Source: CAZUZS01 sp964624795
Lineage (GTDB): Bacteria; Calditrichota; Calditrichia; RBG-13-44-9
Assembly (NCBI GenBank): GCA_964624795.1
Contig: CAZUZS010000036.1
Span: forward strand, 1-46,209
Length of the DNA: 46,209 nucleotides
Direction: 5' to 3'
Below are positions 8,996 to 17,941 of the stretch, piece after piece. A model generated the notes under the pieces. It made no database searches. It was given only the letters and a program-made list of their open reading frames with translations, and was not told where the DNA came from. Within the stretch, counting starts at the first letter, position 1. Each line of letters starts with the position of its first letter. The translations under genes and the position numbers were made by a program.

Positions 8996-11671
8996 TCAAT
9001 TTAGTTGACTTAAATTCGATTTTAATTTCTGCAATTTTTCATCGAACGTACGCAACTTCTCTTTTTCCTGTTTCACAACATCCTCCGGCGCCCGGGTCAG
9101 GAATTGTTCGTTGGACAATTTCTTGCCCAGGGAGTTTATCTGCCCTTCCAGCCGCTCAATCTCTTTCCCCAAGCGGGATTTCTCAAGATCCAAATCGATG
9201 AGACCGGCAAGCGGTACAAATAGCTCCACACTCTCAACCACCGCCACCGCAGCAGCCGGAACAGCGGTTTCTGCAGGCACATTCTCAATATTTATTACCC
9301 GCGCCAGCTGCTGGATGTAAGCAGCATAATCGGAAAGCAGGCCGATTTTCCCCGTCTCGGTTGTTTTGAATTTTACTTCCGCCTTTCTCGAAGGCGGCAC
9401 ATTCATCTCCGACCGGATGTTGCGAACTGCGCCGATAAGCGCCTGAACGAATTCCATGTCTGCCTCGGCAGCGGGATCAATCAGGTCCTCCCCTGCTTCC
9501 GGCCAGGATGAAATCACCAGGCTTTCTTCCTGATCTGATTTCAGGCGGTTCCAGATTTCTTCGCTGATAAATGGGATGTAGGGGTGCAGCAGGCTCATGC
9601 AGGTCTTCATTACGTGGACAGCCACGGCGCGCGCGGTCGCTTTTTCAGCCGCATCTGCATCCGCTGCCAGCCGCGGTTTGATCAGTTCCAGGTACCAGTC
9701 ACAGAACTCATGCCAGAAGAAATGGTAAACGGCGTTCAGGGAATCGTTCACCCGGAAATTGTCCAGTCCCTTTTCAACGCCCTGAATCGCCCGTTGCAGG
9801 CGGCTCAAAATCCAGCGGTCGGCTAACTGGAAATTCCCCGCGTAATCCCGGTAATTATCCGCCGGCGTATCAAGGCTCATCGCCAGGAAGCGGTAGGCAT
9901 TCCAGATCTTGTTGGAGAAATTTCGCCCCATCTCAAAGTGCGATTCTGCCAGGTTGATGTCCTGTCCTTCAGAGCTGAGCATGATCAGCGTGAAACGCAT
10001 GGCATCGGCGCTGTATTTGTCTACAATCTCCAACGGATCGATGCCGTTTCCGAGCGATTTGCTCATCTTCCGGCCCTTCTGGTCGCGTACAATTCCATTC
10101 AGGTAAACATCCCGGAAGGGAATCTCGTGCATGAACTCCATTCCGGCCATTACCATTCTGGCCACCCAGAAAAAGATGATATCGGGTGCAGTAATCAGCG
10201 TATCGGTCGGGTAGAAATATTTCAACTCCGGTGTCTCATCCGGCCAACCCAATGTGGAAAACGGCCACAACCAGGAACTGAACCAGGTGTCCAGAACGTT
10301 CTCGTCCTGTTTCCAGCGGCTCTCCCCGCAATTTTCGCATTTTTCCGGTTGTTCCTGGCTGGCAACCGTATGCCCGCAATTCTGGCAATAATAAACCGGA
10401 ATACGGTGCCCCCACCAGAGCTGCCGGCTGATACACCAGTCGCGAATATTGTCCAGCCAGTTAATATATGTCTTAAACCAGCGCTCGGGCGGGTGAATTT
10501 TCATCACATCGTTCTCAACAACCCGCACGGCCGGTTTGGCCAGTTCTTTCATTCGCACAAACCACTGCTCGGAGAGCAGCGGCTCGATCACGGTGTCGCA
10601 GCGATGGCAATGCCCGACGCTGTGGTGATGTTCTTCGATCTTGAGAAGCAGACCCTGGCTTTCAAGATCCGCTACTACCTTTTTCCGCGCCGCGAAGCGA
10701 TCCATGCCGGTGTAGCTGCCTGCATTCTCATTGAGGGTGCCATCGCTGTTCAGAATATTGATCTGCTGCAGGTTGTGACGCAGCCCGATCTGGAAATCGT
10801 TGGGATCGTGCGCCGGCGTTACCTTTACCGCCCCGGTTCCGAATTCAGGATCCACCTGGCGGTCCGCTACTACCGGAATTTCGCGGTTCATCAGCGGCAG
10901 CACTACAATTTTGCCAATCAGATTTTTGTAACGATCATCCTCCGGGTGAACCGCAACCGCAGTGTCGCCCAGCATGGTTTCCGGCCGGGTGGTCGCAACC
11001 GTAAGGAATTCCGCGCTGCCCTTTACCGGATATTTGATGTACCACAGGTGACCGGTCGTTTCCTGGTATTCTACCTCTTCGTCTGAGATGGCCGTGCCGC
11101 AGCGTGGGCACCAGTTGATGATATATTTTCCTTTGTAGATCAGCCCTTTTTCGTACATGCGGATAAAGACTTCCCGCACCGCGCGCGAAAGCCCCTCGTC
11201 CATGGTAAACCGCTCGCGGCGCCAGTCGCAGGAGCAGCCAATCTTTTTCAACTGAAAGATAATCCGGTTACCATACTGCTCTTTCCATTGCCAAACCCGC
11301 CGGACGAACGCCTCGCGCCCCAGGTCGAAGCGGGTCTTGTTCTCCTTGCGGAGCTCTTTTTCCACTACATTTTGCGTCGCAATACCGGCGTGATCGGTTC
11401 CCGGCAGCCAAAGGGTTTCAAATCCTTTTTTCCGTTTGTAACGAATATAAATGTCCTGAATTGTATTATTAAAAGCATGACCCATGTGCAGCGGCGCCGT
11501 GACGTTAGGCGGCGGGATCACAATCACATAAGGCGTTTTCTCCGAATTCACCTCGGCATTGAAGTAACCCTCATCCAGCCAGACCTGGTACCAGCGGTCT
11601 TCTACCTGCTTGGGATCATAAACTTTGGGGATTTCCTGAAAGGACTCTGTCTCTGCTATTTTTCCGGCCAT
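8996..11671 (-). CDS. valS: Valyl-tRNA synthetase
   Basis: Class I aminoacyl-tRNA synthetase that charges tRNA-Val. 891 residues from the ATG at 11671. Motifs: N-terminal PPNVTAPLHMGHA (HIGH-type signature) near residues 55-68, KMSKS within GRKMSKSLGNG at about 537-541, editing-domain TTRPETMLGDTAVAV at about 229-243, GTDHAGIATQ at 93-102, two metal-type Cys clusters, and a C-terminal coiled-coil arm (LEKSRLGKEIERLEGQI...) of about 70 residues. Length and order are standard for bacterial ValRS. The frame can be extended to a TTG at 11677, but AAGGG lies 6 bases before the ATG, which decides the start. First gene of a possible valS-DUF4139-PEGA transcript. Confidence 0.97.
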   Translation of the reverse strand: MAGKIAETESFQEIPKVYDPKQVEDRWYQVWLDEGYFNAEVNSEKTPYVIVIPPPNVTAPLHMGHAFNNTIQDIYIRYKRKKGFETLWLPGTDHAGIATQNVVEKELRKENKTRFDLGREAFVRRVWQWKEQYGNRIIFQLKKIGCSCDWRRERFTMDEGLSRAVREVFIRMYEKGLIYKGKYIINWCPRCGTAISDEEVEYQETTGHLWYIKYPVKGSAEFLTVATTRPETMLGDTAVAVHPEDDRYKNLIGKIVVLPLMNREIPVVADRQVDPEFGTGAVKVTPAHDPNDFQIGLRHNLQQINILNSDGTLNENAGSYTGMDRFAARKKVVADLESQGLLLKIEEHHHSVGHCHRCDTVIEPLLSEQWFVRMKELAKPAVRVVENDVMKIHPPERWFKTYINWLDNIRDWCISRQLWWGHRIPVYYCQNCGHTVASQEQPEKCENCGESRWKQDENVLDTWFSSWLWPFSTLGWPDETPELKYFYPTDTLITAPDIIFFWVARMVMAGMEFMHEIPFRDVYLNGIVRDQKGRKMSKSLGNGIDPLEIVDKYSADAMRFTLIMLSSEGQDINLAESHFEMGRNFSNKIWNAYRFLAMSLDTPADNYRDYAGNFQLADRWILSRLQRAIQGVEKGLDNFRVNDSLNAVYHFFWHEFCDWYLELIKPRLAADADAAEKATARAVAVHVMKTCMSLLHPYIPFISEEIWNRLKSDQEESLVISSWPEAGEDLIDPAAEADMEFVQALIGAVRNIRSEMNVPPSRKAEVKFKTTETGKIGLLSDYAAYIQQLARVINIENVPAETAVPAAAVAVVESVELFVPLAGLIDLDLEKSRLGKEIERLEGQINSLGKKLSNEQFLTRAPEDVVKQEKEKLRTFDEKLQKLKSNLSQLN

Positions 11672-11700
11672 GCACAACCCTTATTTCTTCCTTTTAATGA

Positions 11701-11718
11701 ATAAAAACCCCGCGGGTT
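11701..11718 (-). terminator. Weak Rho-independent terminator after the outer-membrane operon
   Basis: On the minus strand AACCC-GCG-GGGTT is followed by TTTATT. It lies about 130 bases downstream of the beta-barrel gene stop at 11848 and upstream of valS. The stem is only 5 bp, so confidence is low. Confidence 0.35.
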
Positions 11719-11847
11719 CTCCAGTATTGCATTATAGCCAAAGAATTTAATACAGAGCCAACGCTGATGCAAAACTTCAAATAATAAGTGGAAATCGGAA
11801 TGAAAATTTGAAAAGGAAAATCACTTGGACTTAAACCGTACTCAACA

Positions 11848-13326
11848 TCAGGGCAAAACCAGAGAAGAGAGGATAACCTGCCATCCCTCGTAGCGGCTGA
11901 TCGATCCGGGAATCCTTTTCACGAAATATGCAAATACTAACGAAAGGCCGTTTTTCTCCCTGGTCTGATCAATCCCTATCGTAAATCTGTTTTCAAGATA
12001 ATCCGGCAAATAGCGTGGCGAGTAGGTGTCGATGTCAAATCGCCCGTTCTCAAAACCAAATCGCAGAAAGTGCATGGGTGTCAGCTCCACCTCCAGTCCC
12101 GATCTCAAATACGCTCTCCTTTGGATAAGATCCCGCAAAATATCGCTTTGGTAATCTCTGTATTCGTCATTCCGCGCCCCGTAGCCAACCTGCAAGGCCA
12201 GCAGTAAGGACAATCCGAACGCGAAATGGTGGGAAACGCCTGCTTCCAATAGTAAAGATCGAATGTGGCGTTCAGTGATCAGAATGTCAAGCTGCGGGTG
12301 GCGGCTCCAATCAGTTTGATATTGCCAGCCAAAGCGAGTGCCCCAGTTCCATGAGCCGGGACCTGCAATTCTACGGATTTCAAAACTGGCATTGTAATTC
12401 TTGCTGTACCAGTAGGAATCATAGAGTTTTGTGCTTGTTTCATCAAATGCCTTCTGCGTCGAATATTTGTAGTTAAATTGAATAAGCTGTTGCAGGCTGT
12501 GCTTTGGAAAATATTTTTGAACAGCACTGTTCAGGCGGTATGTCCTCAGATCCTCATACCGTTGAAAATTCTCCTTAATCCATCGGAAAACATTTTCACT
12601 CCGATAGATTCTCACAGCCGGGGTCCTGCCATCAATATTTGCTGTTACAAATTCAATCATGGTGCTGGAATTTTGAAGAACGAAGTAACTTCCAATATTC
12701 CAGTTATTCCCGGCATCGTAGGCTGCAGCAGCCTTAAATCCAAGGTTCCGTTGCAGAATACGGGGGCGGGTATATTCTCTCTTTAATCCCTGCGAAATTT
12801 CGTAATTTAACTCTCCGCCAAAACTCAGATGGGAGCTAACCAGGTTTTCATACCTTACCATAATCTGTGGCCCATCATAGAGGAAGGATCCTGAGGAACT
12901 ATCCGCAACTAATAACGGATCATCGGCATACGGATGGGGCTCCAGCGCGTAGAGAACTGAATATTGGTGAAGGAAAGAATAATTTACCCTGCCCCAAAAT
13001 CCCTGGCTATCATCCAGGAGTTTGAAACCCTCAAAATGGAGAAGAACACTCTGGTTGCGCTCCGGATCGTATTTACGATGCAGCAAACCGTGCTCAAAAG
13101 CGCCACCCAATGAAAATTGCATCCAATTCCTTTTTTCTTCCTGAAGCATATCGGCAGGATTGCCGGTGGTGCGAAACAAATTTAATCCGTTTTCGCTGTG
13201 GTTTAGCACCAAATCAACATTTCCCATAGCAACAGTCTTGAAATCCTGAGCACCCGAAAAACCAGGGAAGCATAGCGCAACCATGAAGAAAGGCAGAAAA
13301 TATTTCAATTCAATACGGCCGTTCAT
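11848..13326 (-). CDS. Outer-membrane beta-barrel protein (DUF6850-like)
   Basis: 492 residues with a signal peptide (LKYFLPFFMVALCFPGFSGA, cleaved before QDFK). The mature part is a run of alternating aromatic/polar beta strands with many Trp and Tyr (GFWGRVNYSFLHQY, SFGGELNYEIS, NIGSYFVLQ, RFGFENGRFDID), typical of a large outer-membrane barrel, with no plug domain. It follows the DUF4876-like lipoprotein by 17 bases and ends the three-gene operon begun by the TonB-dependent receptor. In Bacteroidota the receptor - DUF4876 lipoprotein - DUF6850 barrel order recurs; calling it DUF6850 rests on that arrangement and on fold, not on a profile match. A probable porin or scaffold for uptake; ligand unknown. 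Confidence 0.6.
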   Translation of the reverse strand: MNGRIELKYFLPFFMVALCFPGFSGAQDFKTVAMGNVDLVLNHSENGLNLFRTTGNPADMLQEEKRNWMQFSLGGAFEHGLLHRKYDPERNQSVLLHFEGFKLLDDSQGFWGRVNYSFLHQYSVLYALEPHPYADDPLLVADSSSGSFLYDGPQIMVRYENLVSSHLSFGGELNYEISQGLKREYTRPRILQRNLGFKAAAAYDAGNNWNIGSYFVLQNSSTMIEFVTANIDGRTPAVRIYRSENVFRWIKENFQRYEDLRTYRLNSAVQKYFPKHSLQQLIQFNYKYSTQKAFDETSTKLYDSYWYSKNYNASFEIRRIAGPGSWNWGTRFGWQYQTDWSRHPQLDILITERHIRSLLLEAGVSHHFAFGLSLLLALQVGYGARNDEYRDYQSDILRDLIQRRAYLRSGLEVELTPMHFLRFGFENGRFDIDTYSPRYLPDYLENRFTIGIDQTREKNGLSLVFAYFVKRIPGSISRYEGWQVILSSLVLP

Positions 13327-13343
13327 AAGAATTGTTCTGTTCG

Positions 13344-14465
13344 TTAATAACCGGGAGTAGAGAAATTCTGCGTTAGGAAGTCTGAGTTACTGTTATTGGT
13401 ATCTCGTGTGGGCGCAATTCTCTGTACCGATTTACCACTATATTTAACGATTTCGGTACCGGTGAATCCGGAGTCTACCCGGTATGTCAGATTTTTCGGC
13501 TTCGTAGCCGTGGCCTTATATTCTACGCCGTCTATTATGGTAGATAGTGGAAGGTTCACGTATTCCTTCTCACCAGAGGCCGTCATCACAGTTACCAATT
13601 CCCAATTCGTTCCATCACTCAAGACCACTGCATCGCTACTGAGATTTATCAAAAAGTCGGTCCCCGATGCCGGATTGAGATTGACCAAATTCGGAACAGC
13701 CGGGTTATCATAATCATTCTTGTATTCATTGTAAAATTCGAAATCGGCATTTTCCAGGTTTACCGCATTGGGGGTAGACTGGCGATGGTCGAAGGCATCC
13801 GATGCGACAACGACATAATGCCCCGGCAGCACAGGATATTGTGTTCCCCCGGGCATGCCTGGGAATTGGTAAGGATAAACAGTCTGAACATACTCAAGAC
13901 TATCAATATTTGGGGCAAGATTGTCCATGGTTCTTACTCTGGCGAGGATCATTCCATCCACGTAAACAGTTGAATCGCTGCGATTGTATAATTCGACATA
14001 CTGATCGAAGCAGAAATAAATATTATTTTGTGGTCCGCAATAATAGATTTCATTGATGATAATTGGCGCCGGTGTTTGCGGGGATAGCAAAATCGTATCC
14101 ATTTTTTCAGTCGTTGCTGTGATGGTTAGCTGAGTTTCCGCCAGCAAATTTAAATCGGCGGTCACCGGAAATGAGATATTTACATCGTACTGCGAAGCAA
14201 TTATATTATCAATTCTCGCCTGCCCGGCAGAATCGGTTACAAAGGCAGACCGGCTGTTATACTCTTTCGAAAAGAGCTCCACTTTGGCGCCGGAAACAGG
14301 GGTCCATTTTGATAAATGGTCGGGATCCAGAACTGCACTGGTATCGACAACTAAAAGCGTAGCGCTTCCGTTCCGATCTTTCTGCTCAGGTTTTTGAGGT
14401 TGTTTCTCACATGCGAACATGAAAATAAGAATACCCAACAATATAAATGTCCTGAAGTTTTCCAA
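13344..14465 (-). CDS. Surface lipoprotein, DUF4876-like, with a lamin-tail-like domain
   Basis: 373 residues. Lipobox MFAC places the lipid-anchored Cys at residue 19, followed by EKQPQKPEQK, so it is an outer-membrane lipoprotein. Residues about 34-120 form an Ig-like carboxypeptidase-regulatory-type domain (VSGAKVELFS, AFVTDSAGQARIDNI, YDVNISFP). From about 133, IIINEIYYCG...FDQYVELYNRSDSTVYVDGMILAR is the signature of a lamin-tail-like or DUF4876 domain. Start is TTG at 14465, supported by GGAG 8 bases upstream that overlaps the receptor stop codon; 11 bases separate the genes. It is the middle gene of the receptor - lipoprotein - barrel operon, in the place where SusD-like lipoproteins sit in other uptake loci. 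The ligand is not known. Confidence 0.65.
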   Translation of the reverse strand: MENFRTFILLGILIFMFACEKQPQKPEQKDRNGSATLLVVDTSAVLDPDHLSKWTPVSGAKVELFSKEYNSRSAFVTDSAGQARIDNIIASQYDVNISFPVTADLNLLAETQLTITATTEKMDTILLSPQTPAPIIINEIYYCGPQNNIYFCFDQYVELYNRSDSTVYVDGMILARVRTMDNLAPNIDSLEYVQTVYPYQFPGMPGGTQYPVLPGHYVVVASDAFDHRQSTPNAVNLENADFEFYNEYKNDYDNPAVPNLVNLNPASGTDFLINLSSDAVVLSDGTNWELVTVMTASGEKEYVNLPLSTIIDGVEYKATATKPKNLTYRVDSGFTGTEIVKYSGKSVQRIAPTRDTNNSNSDFLTQNFSTPGY

Positions 14466-14476
14466 GATTCTATCTC

Positions 14477-17263
14477 CTATTTAAATAGTGATGAAAAAGC
14501 CGACTTTGCAAGTGGTTGAACTTTTGCGCTGAATTCAATTCCAAAAAAGATCTCGGGATTGGCAGCCACCGAAATCTCCGAATTGTTGTAGTAGAAGTTC
14601 CTTTCATTCAAAACATTATTTACAAATAAGGACAATTCCATGCCTTCATAAATGCCCTTGCTAACCGTGATATTGAAAAAATATGTCACAGGCAAACGAA
14701 ATGTGGTCGTACTATTAGCTTCAAAGATTGAGACCAGCCCTAAATCACTGGCCTGCTCCGGACTAACCGGGTAATAAATCCCATCTTTGAAATAACCGGA
14801 AGCCGTTTTGTATTTTAGGTTGGTATCATAAGTCAGGCTCTCATCCAGAATCTTGTGATAAAATGTAAATGTCAGCCAGATTCCTAGCGGCTTATTGACA
14901 TAATCTAAATTATATTTCATGATCAATTTCTTGCTTCGTCCATCAAAGTAAGGATAAACCGGATAGACGTCGATATCCCGGTGCCCCCCCTGGGTTCCGA
15001 TTTCGGTAATTTTTTTGGAACCGGAGACACTCAACGAAGATTTACGGCCATTACGTCGAATGCTGAACGCCCCATTTATTCGGAATATCATATTCAGACG
15101 ATCGATGCGCCGGGAATGCAGTACGAATTCCATGCCACGACGCTCCACCCAGGCCAGGTTTTCTGCTCTGGCGAAAGCACCATTGTTTACCGCATCCTTT
15201 TTTACAAGAACTTTATTTTGGCTGGAAGGCCATTCCGGCCATGCATAAACTTCTCTCATTAACGGTAACGAAACAAGAGAGGGTGCATTATCGACTCTCT
15301 CCCGGAAAGCGGTCAGAGTCAGTCCGATATTTTGAATCTGATAATCCACCGCTACTTCAAATTTTCGCTGGGTGTAGCCTTTCAATCCCGGATTTTCCAG
15401 GTTAAAAATATTGGTTGTCATCAAGGGAATGGTGTCGCTCACTCCATAATGCCATTCCAGGATATCCTGGTAAAACGGTTCCGGATAGAGATAAAGCAAT
15501 GGCGGGGCTTTGGAGCTGATGCCATAAGAGCTTCGTATCTGCAAATCCCGGTGAAACCTGATACGTAAGCCGGTTCTGGGATTCCAGTAAGTGCCGTTCC
15601 GGCTACGAATAAGTTCACTGCCGCCAAATCCGGTTGGATTATACATTTCGCCGCGCAGCCCTAGTGTAAAGGTCATCGGGAAATGCAATCGGGCCGCGAT
15701 TCTGTCTTCCGCGTAGAAACCAGCCTGCCTGAAGTCCGGGATATCCCTGAAGGAATGTGGCCGGTCACCCGCTTTTCCAAAGGGAGGCGACAAGGGATCA
15801 AATTGCCTTCCTTGGCCGCGATTGCCCTCAAACTGGTACTCGCCGCCGATTAAAAGATTATGGATTATCCCCTTTGTCAATAAACGATGCTGTAGATTCA
15901 CCTTGCCGGCAGCATGGTACTCTCTGCCGGTAGTAAGCATATCCCAAATATATGGTTGCTGCAATAGTGCAGCAGGCTGTGTCCCGGAAGTTAGCCTGTT
16001 GGTGACATAAACGTTACTGACTGTTTCCTTCTGCCGCCGGTAATTTTTGCGGTTGGTATAATTCAAATATCCGGTGAATGATAGTGAAGTCTGTTTTGAA
16101 ATCCGGTAGTCAATCTTCTGTCCAATCGACAGATCAGAGTCATGATTGTATGCCTGCCTTGCTAAGGAATCTCCTTCCACTGTATAATCATCAAACCAGC
16201 GAGAAAAACGTATTGTTTCATTCATTTTCAGCCGGCTCAACACTTTATGGTTGAATACTGCCTGAAAACTTAGTCTTTTCACCTCGTCACCCGAAAAGCG
16301 GATATCCCGCAGACCGTAAGCATAATTAATGCTGTAATTTATGGTGTGACCGCTGCCCAGGGCGAAACCATCACTCAGGTTAAACTCTTTGGTATCCGGA
16401 TTACTCTTCAACTTTAACCGCATCGGAGCATCTCCCGATTTGGTTGTCACCCGGACAATGCCACCCACAAAATCGCCGTATTCCACCGATGGAACACCGT
16501 AAATGACCTCCACTGCTTCCACATTGTCAGCCGGAAGCTTACGTAAGTCAATTCCGCCGCCGACTGTGGGTTTCACCTCTCCATAGGATGCACCGGCTCC
16601 GGCGTTCAGATTCACATTATTGGAGAACGGAATATTATCCACCACCAGTCGCGTACCGAATGCCTCCGGCTGATCTGCCTGTGCCGGAGAATAGGCAAGA
16701 CCATCTGCACCACGCAAACCAATCTTTTTCGGAGTCTCTAGTCCTGGTCGATTTGCACAATCGACACCAGGGATCAAGTCCAGTACATCTCCAATGTTGG
16801 TCGCCTGCATATGCTCGATTTCGCTTGAAGATATTTTAAAGGTGTTTTCATGGGAACCCGGCAAAAGATCCCTCTCCGCAGTCACGGTGATACCGCCGAC
16901 CGAAAAATAAAGAAATTTTGCCGGCTCCCCTGACAGCATATTGATCTGTACCGATGTTGTTTTTTCCGGATAAATTTCGATGGGATCACTAACTGTGCTA
17001 TAATAGTTGCCCAATACGCCAATCAGCTTGTATTTTCCCGCTGAGATACTTCGGAAAATGAATTTTCCTGATGAATCAGCCCGGGTAGCCAGCGAGGTGC
17101 CTTCAACCTTAATCAAGACTCCAGCCAGGGGTTTGTGGGAAGAATAATCCAGTGCTGTTCCCCGCAACGTGCCCGCGGCTTCCTGCGCATGGCAGGGGGC
17201 GAAGCAAAACAATAGCGCCAAAATCGAAATCCATAACGCTGAAAATTTCATCAGGAACAACAT
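14477..17263 (-). CDS. TonB-dependent outer-membrane receptor
   Basis: About 928 residues, energised import of an unknown ligand across the outer membrane. Signal peptide to about residue 27 (cleavage near CHA-QEA). Residues about 30-112 are a carboxypeptidase-regulatory-like domain (GTALDYSSHKPLAGVLIKVEG, GKYKLIG). The plug, about 125-280, starts with GGITVTAERD and includes IGDVLDLIPGVD, RLVVDNIPFSNNV, GGIDLRKLP and VEVIYGVPSVEYGDFVGGIVRVTT, the conserved plug motif. The rest is a 22-strand-type barrel ending in a terminal strand near PEIFFGIEFSAKV. The start is uncertain: TTG 17266, ATG 17263 and ATG 17251 are all possible and none has a Shine-Dalgarno; ATG 17263 is used. First gene of a three-gene operon with a lipoprotein and a second barrel. 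Confidence 0.85.
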   Translation of the reverse strand: MLFLMKFSALWISILALLFCFAPCHAQEAAGTLRGTALDYSSHKPLAGVLIKVEGTSLATRADSSGKFIFRSISAGKYKLIGVLGNYYSTVSDPIEIYPEKTTSVQINMLSGEPAKFLYFSVGGITVTAERDLLPGSHENTFKISSSEIEHMQATNIGDVLDLIPGVDCANRPGLETPKKIGLRGADGLAYSPAQADQPEAFGTRLVVDNIPFSNNVNLNAGAGASYGEVKPTVGGGIDLRKLPADNVEAVEVIYGVPSVEYGDFVGGIVRVTTKSGDAPMRLKLKSNPDTKEFNLSDGFALGSGHTINYSINYAYGLRDIRFSGDEVKRLSFQAVFNHKVLSRLKMNETIRFSRWFDDYTVEGDSLARQAYNHDSDLSIGQKIDYRISKQTSLSFTGYLNYTNRKNYRRQKETVSNVYVTNRLTSGTQPAALLQQPYIWDMLTTGREYHAAGKVNLQHRLLTKGIIHNLLIGGEYQFEGNRGQGRQFDPLSPPFGKAGDRPHSFRDIPDFRQAGFYAEDRIAARLHFPMTFTLGLRGEMYNPTGFGGSELIRSRNGTYWNPRTGLRIRFHRDLQIRSSYGISSKAPPLLYLYPEPFYQDILEWHYGVSDTIPLMTTNIFNLENPGLKGYTQRKFEVAVDYQIQNIGLTLTAFRERVDNAPSLVSLPLMREVYAWPEWPSSQNKVLVKKDAVNNGAFARAENLAWVERRGMEFVLHSRRIDRLNMIFRINGAFSIRRNGRKSSLSVSGSKKITEIGTQGGHRDIDVYPVYPYFDGRSKKLIMKYNLDYVNKPLGIWLTFTFYHKILDESLTYDTNLKYKTASGYFKDGIYYPVSPEQASDLGLVSIFEANSTTTFRLPVTYFFNITVSKGIYEGMELSLFVNNVLNERNFYYNNSEISVAANPEIFFGIEFSAKVQPLAKSAFSSLFK

Positions 17264-17941
17264 CAAGGCAATTCAAACATGGCTAATTATTGGCATTTTC
17301 GGTAATTATCAAACAAGAGCATTTCTTATTTTCACAACTCAATATTCATCAGACTATCTCAATCATTCAGCTATTTAAAAACCATAAAATCCAAACTGCA
17401 ATAAAATAGATTCTTAAACCTTGCTTACAGAGAAACGGAATTTCTTGCCCATACTGAAATGAGCGCAGGCGGCTCTTATTGTGCTTTTAACCCGCGGGGA
17501 TCAGGCGTCAGAAATCTTCTTGTTGGCATTGCTAACATAAATTTATGACCAGACTGCTGTTGTGCATCCGGGTTATTCGGAGATGGTTTTCCGCAGAATA
17601 TTATTCCGGGTGGGAAAAGCATCTTGGCGAAACAAATAATTACATTCGAATCTGACCATTTTTTTCTTTCCGCTTTTCCATGAAAGCAGGGGCATGGCAT
17701 TCCGATCTCTATATTGACATAATTATGTTACGATTACTTACGGAATTAATCAAATAAAAAATATTTTCTCCTGGCGCATATCATATCCCATTAATTGGCC
17801 AAGACAATTCCGGCACTGGCATTGCCGCACATCCCAAAAATTCTCCCGGGTATTGAATTTGGCATGCAAATTTCTTATTATATAATGCAACTGGAAAAAA
17901 TATGCCTGCTCCGAATCATGATCACAAACGGAGGATAAAGC
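17264..17941. other. Intergenic region with divergent promoters
   Basis: 678 bases between the TonB receptor (minus) and the propeller gene (plus). No long frame looks like a real gene; the 74-codon minus frame at 17476-17700 has poor composition. It holds the plus-strand promoter at 17859-17886 and a perfect 12-bp palindrome ACATAATTATGT at 17717-17728 next to a TTGACA-like hexamer (17714-17719) that lacks a matching -10. I do not see a cobalamin, TPP or other known riboswitch upstream of the receptor. Confidence 0.6.
17859..17886 (+). promoter_or_regulatory. Sigma70-like promoter of the 17942-20164 gene
   Basis: TTGGCA at 17859-17864, a 16-base spacer and a perfect TATAAT at 17881-17886. 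Transcription would start near 17893, leaving a 5' leader of about 49 bases before the GGAGG site and ATG at 17942. It is the best -35/-10 pair seen in the window. Confidence 0.6.

Noticed and set aside
9938..11086. 382-codon plus-strand open frame opposite valS
   Set aside because: It lies wholly within the valyl-tRNA synthetase gene, whose HIGH, editing and KMSKS motifs are clear. The frame is a shadow.
17714..17719. TTGACA as a second promoter near 17714
   Set aside because: It lacks a -10 hexamer at the right distance; the pair at 17859-17886 is much better.
17264..17941. Cobalamin or other riboswitch upstream of the TonB receptor
   Set aside because: None of the conserved segments (for example the B12-box) is visible in the 678-base region.
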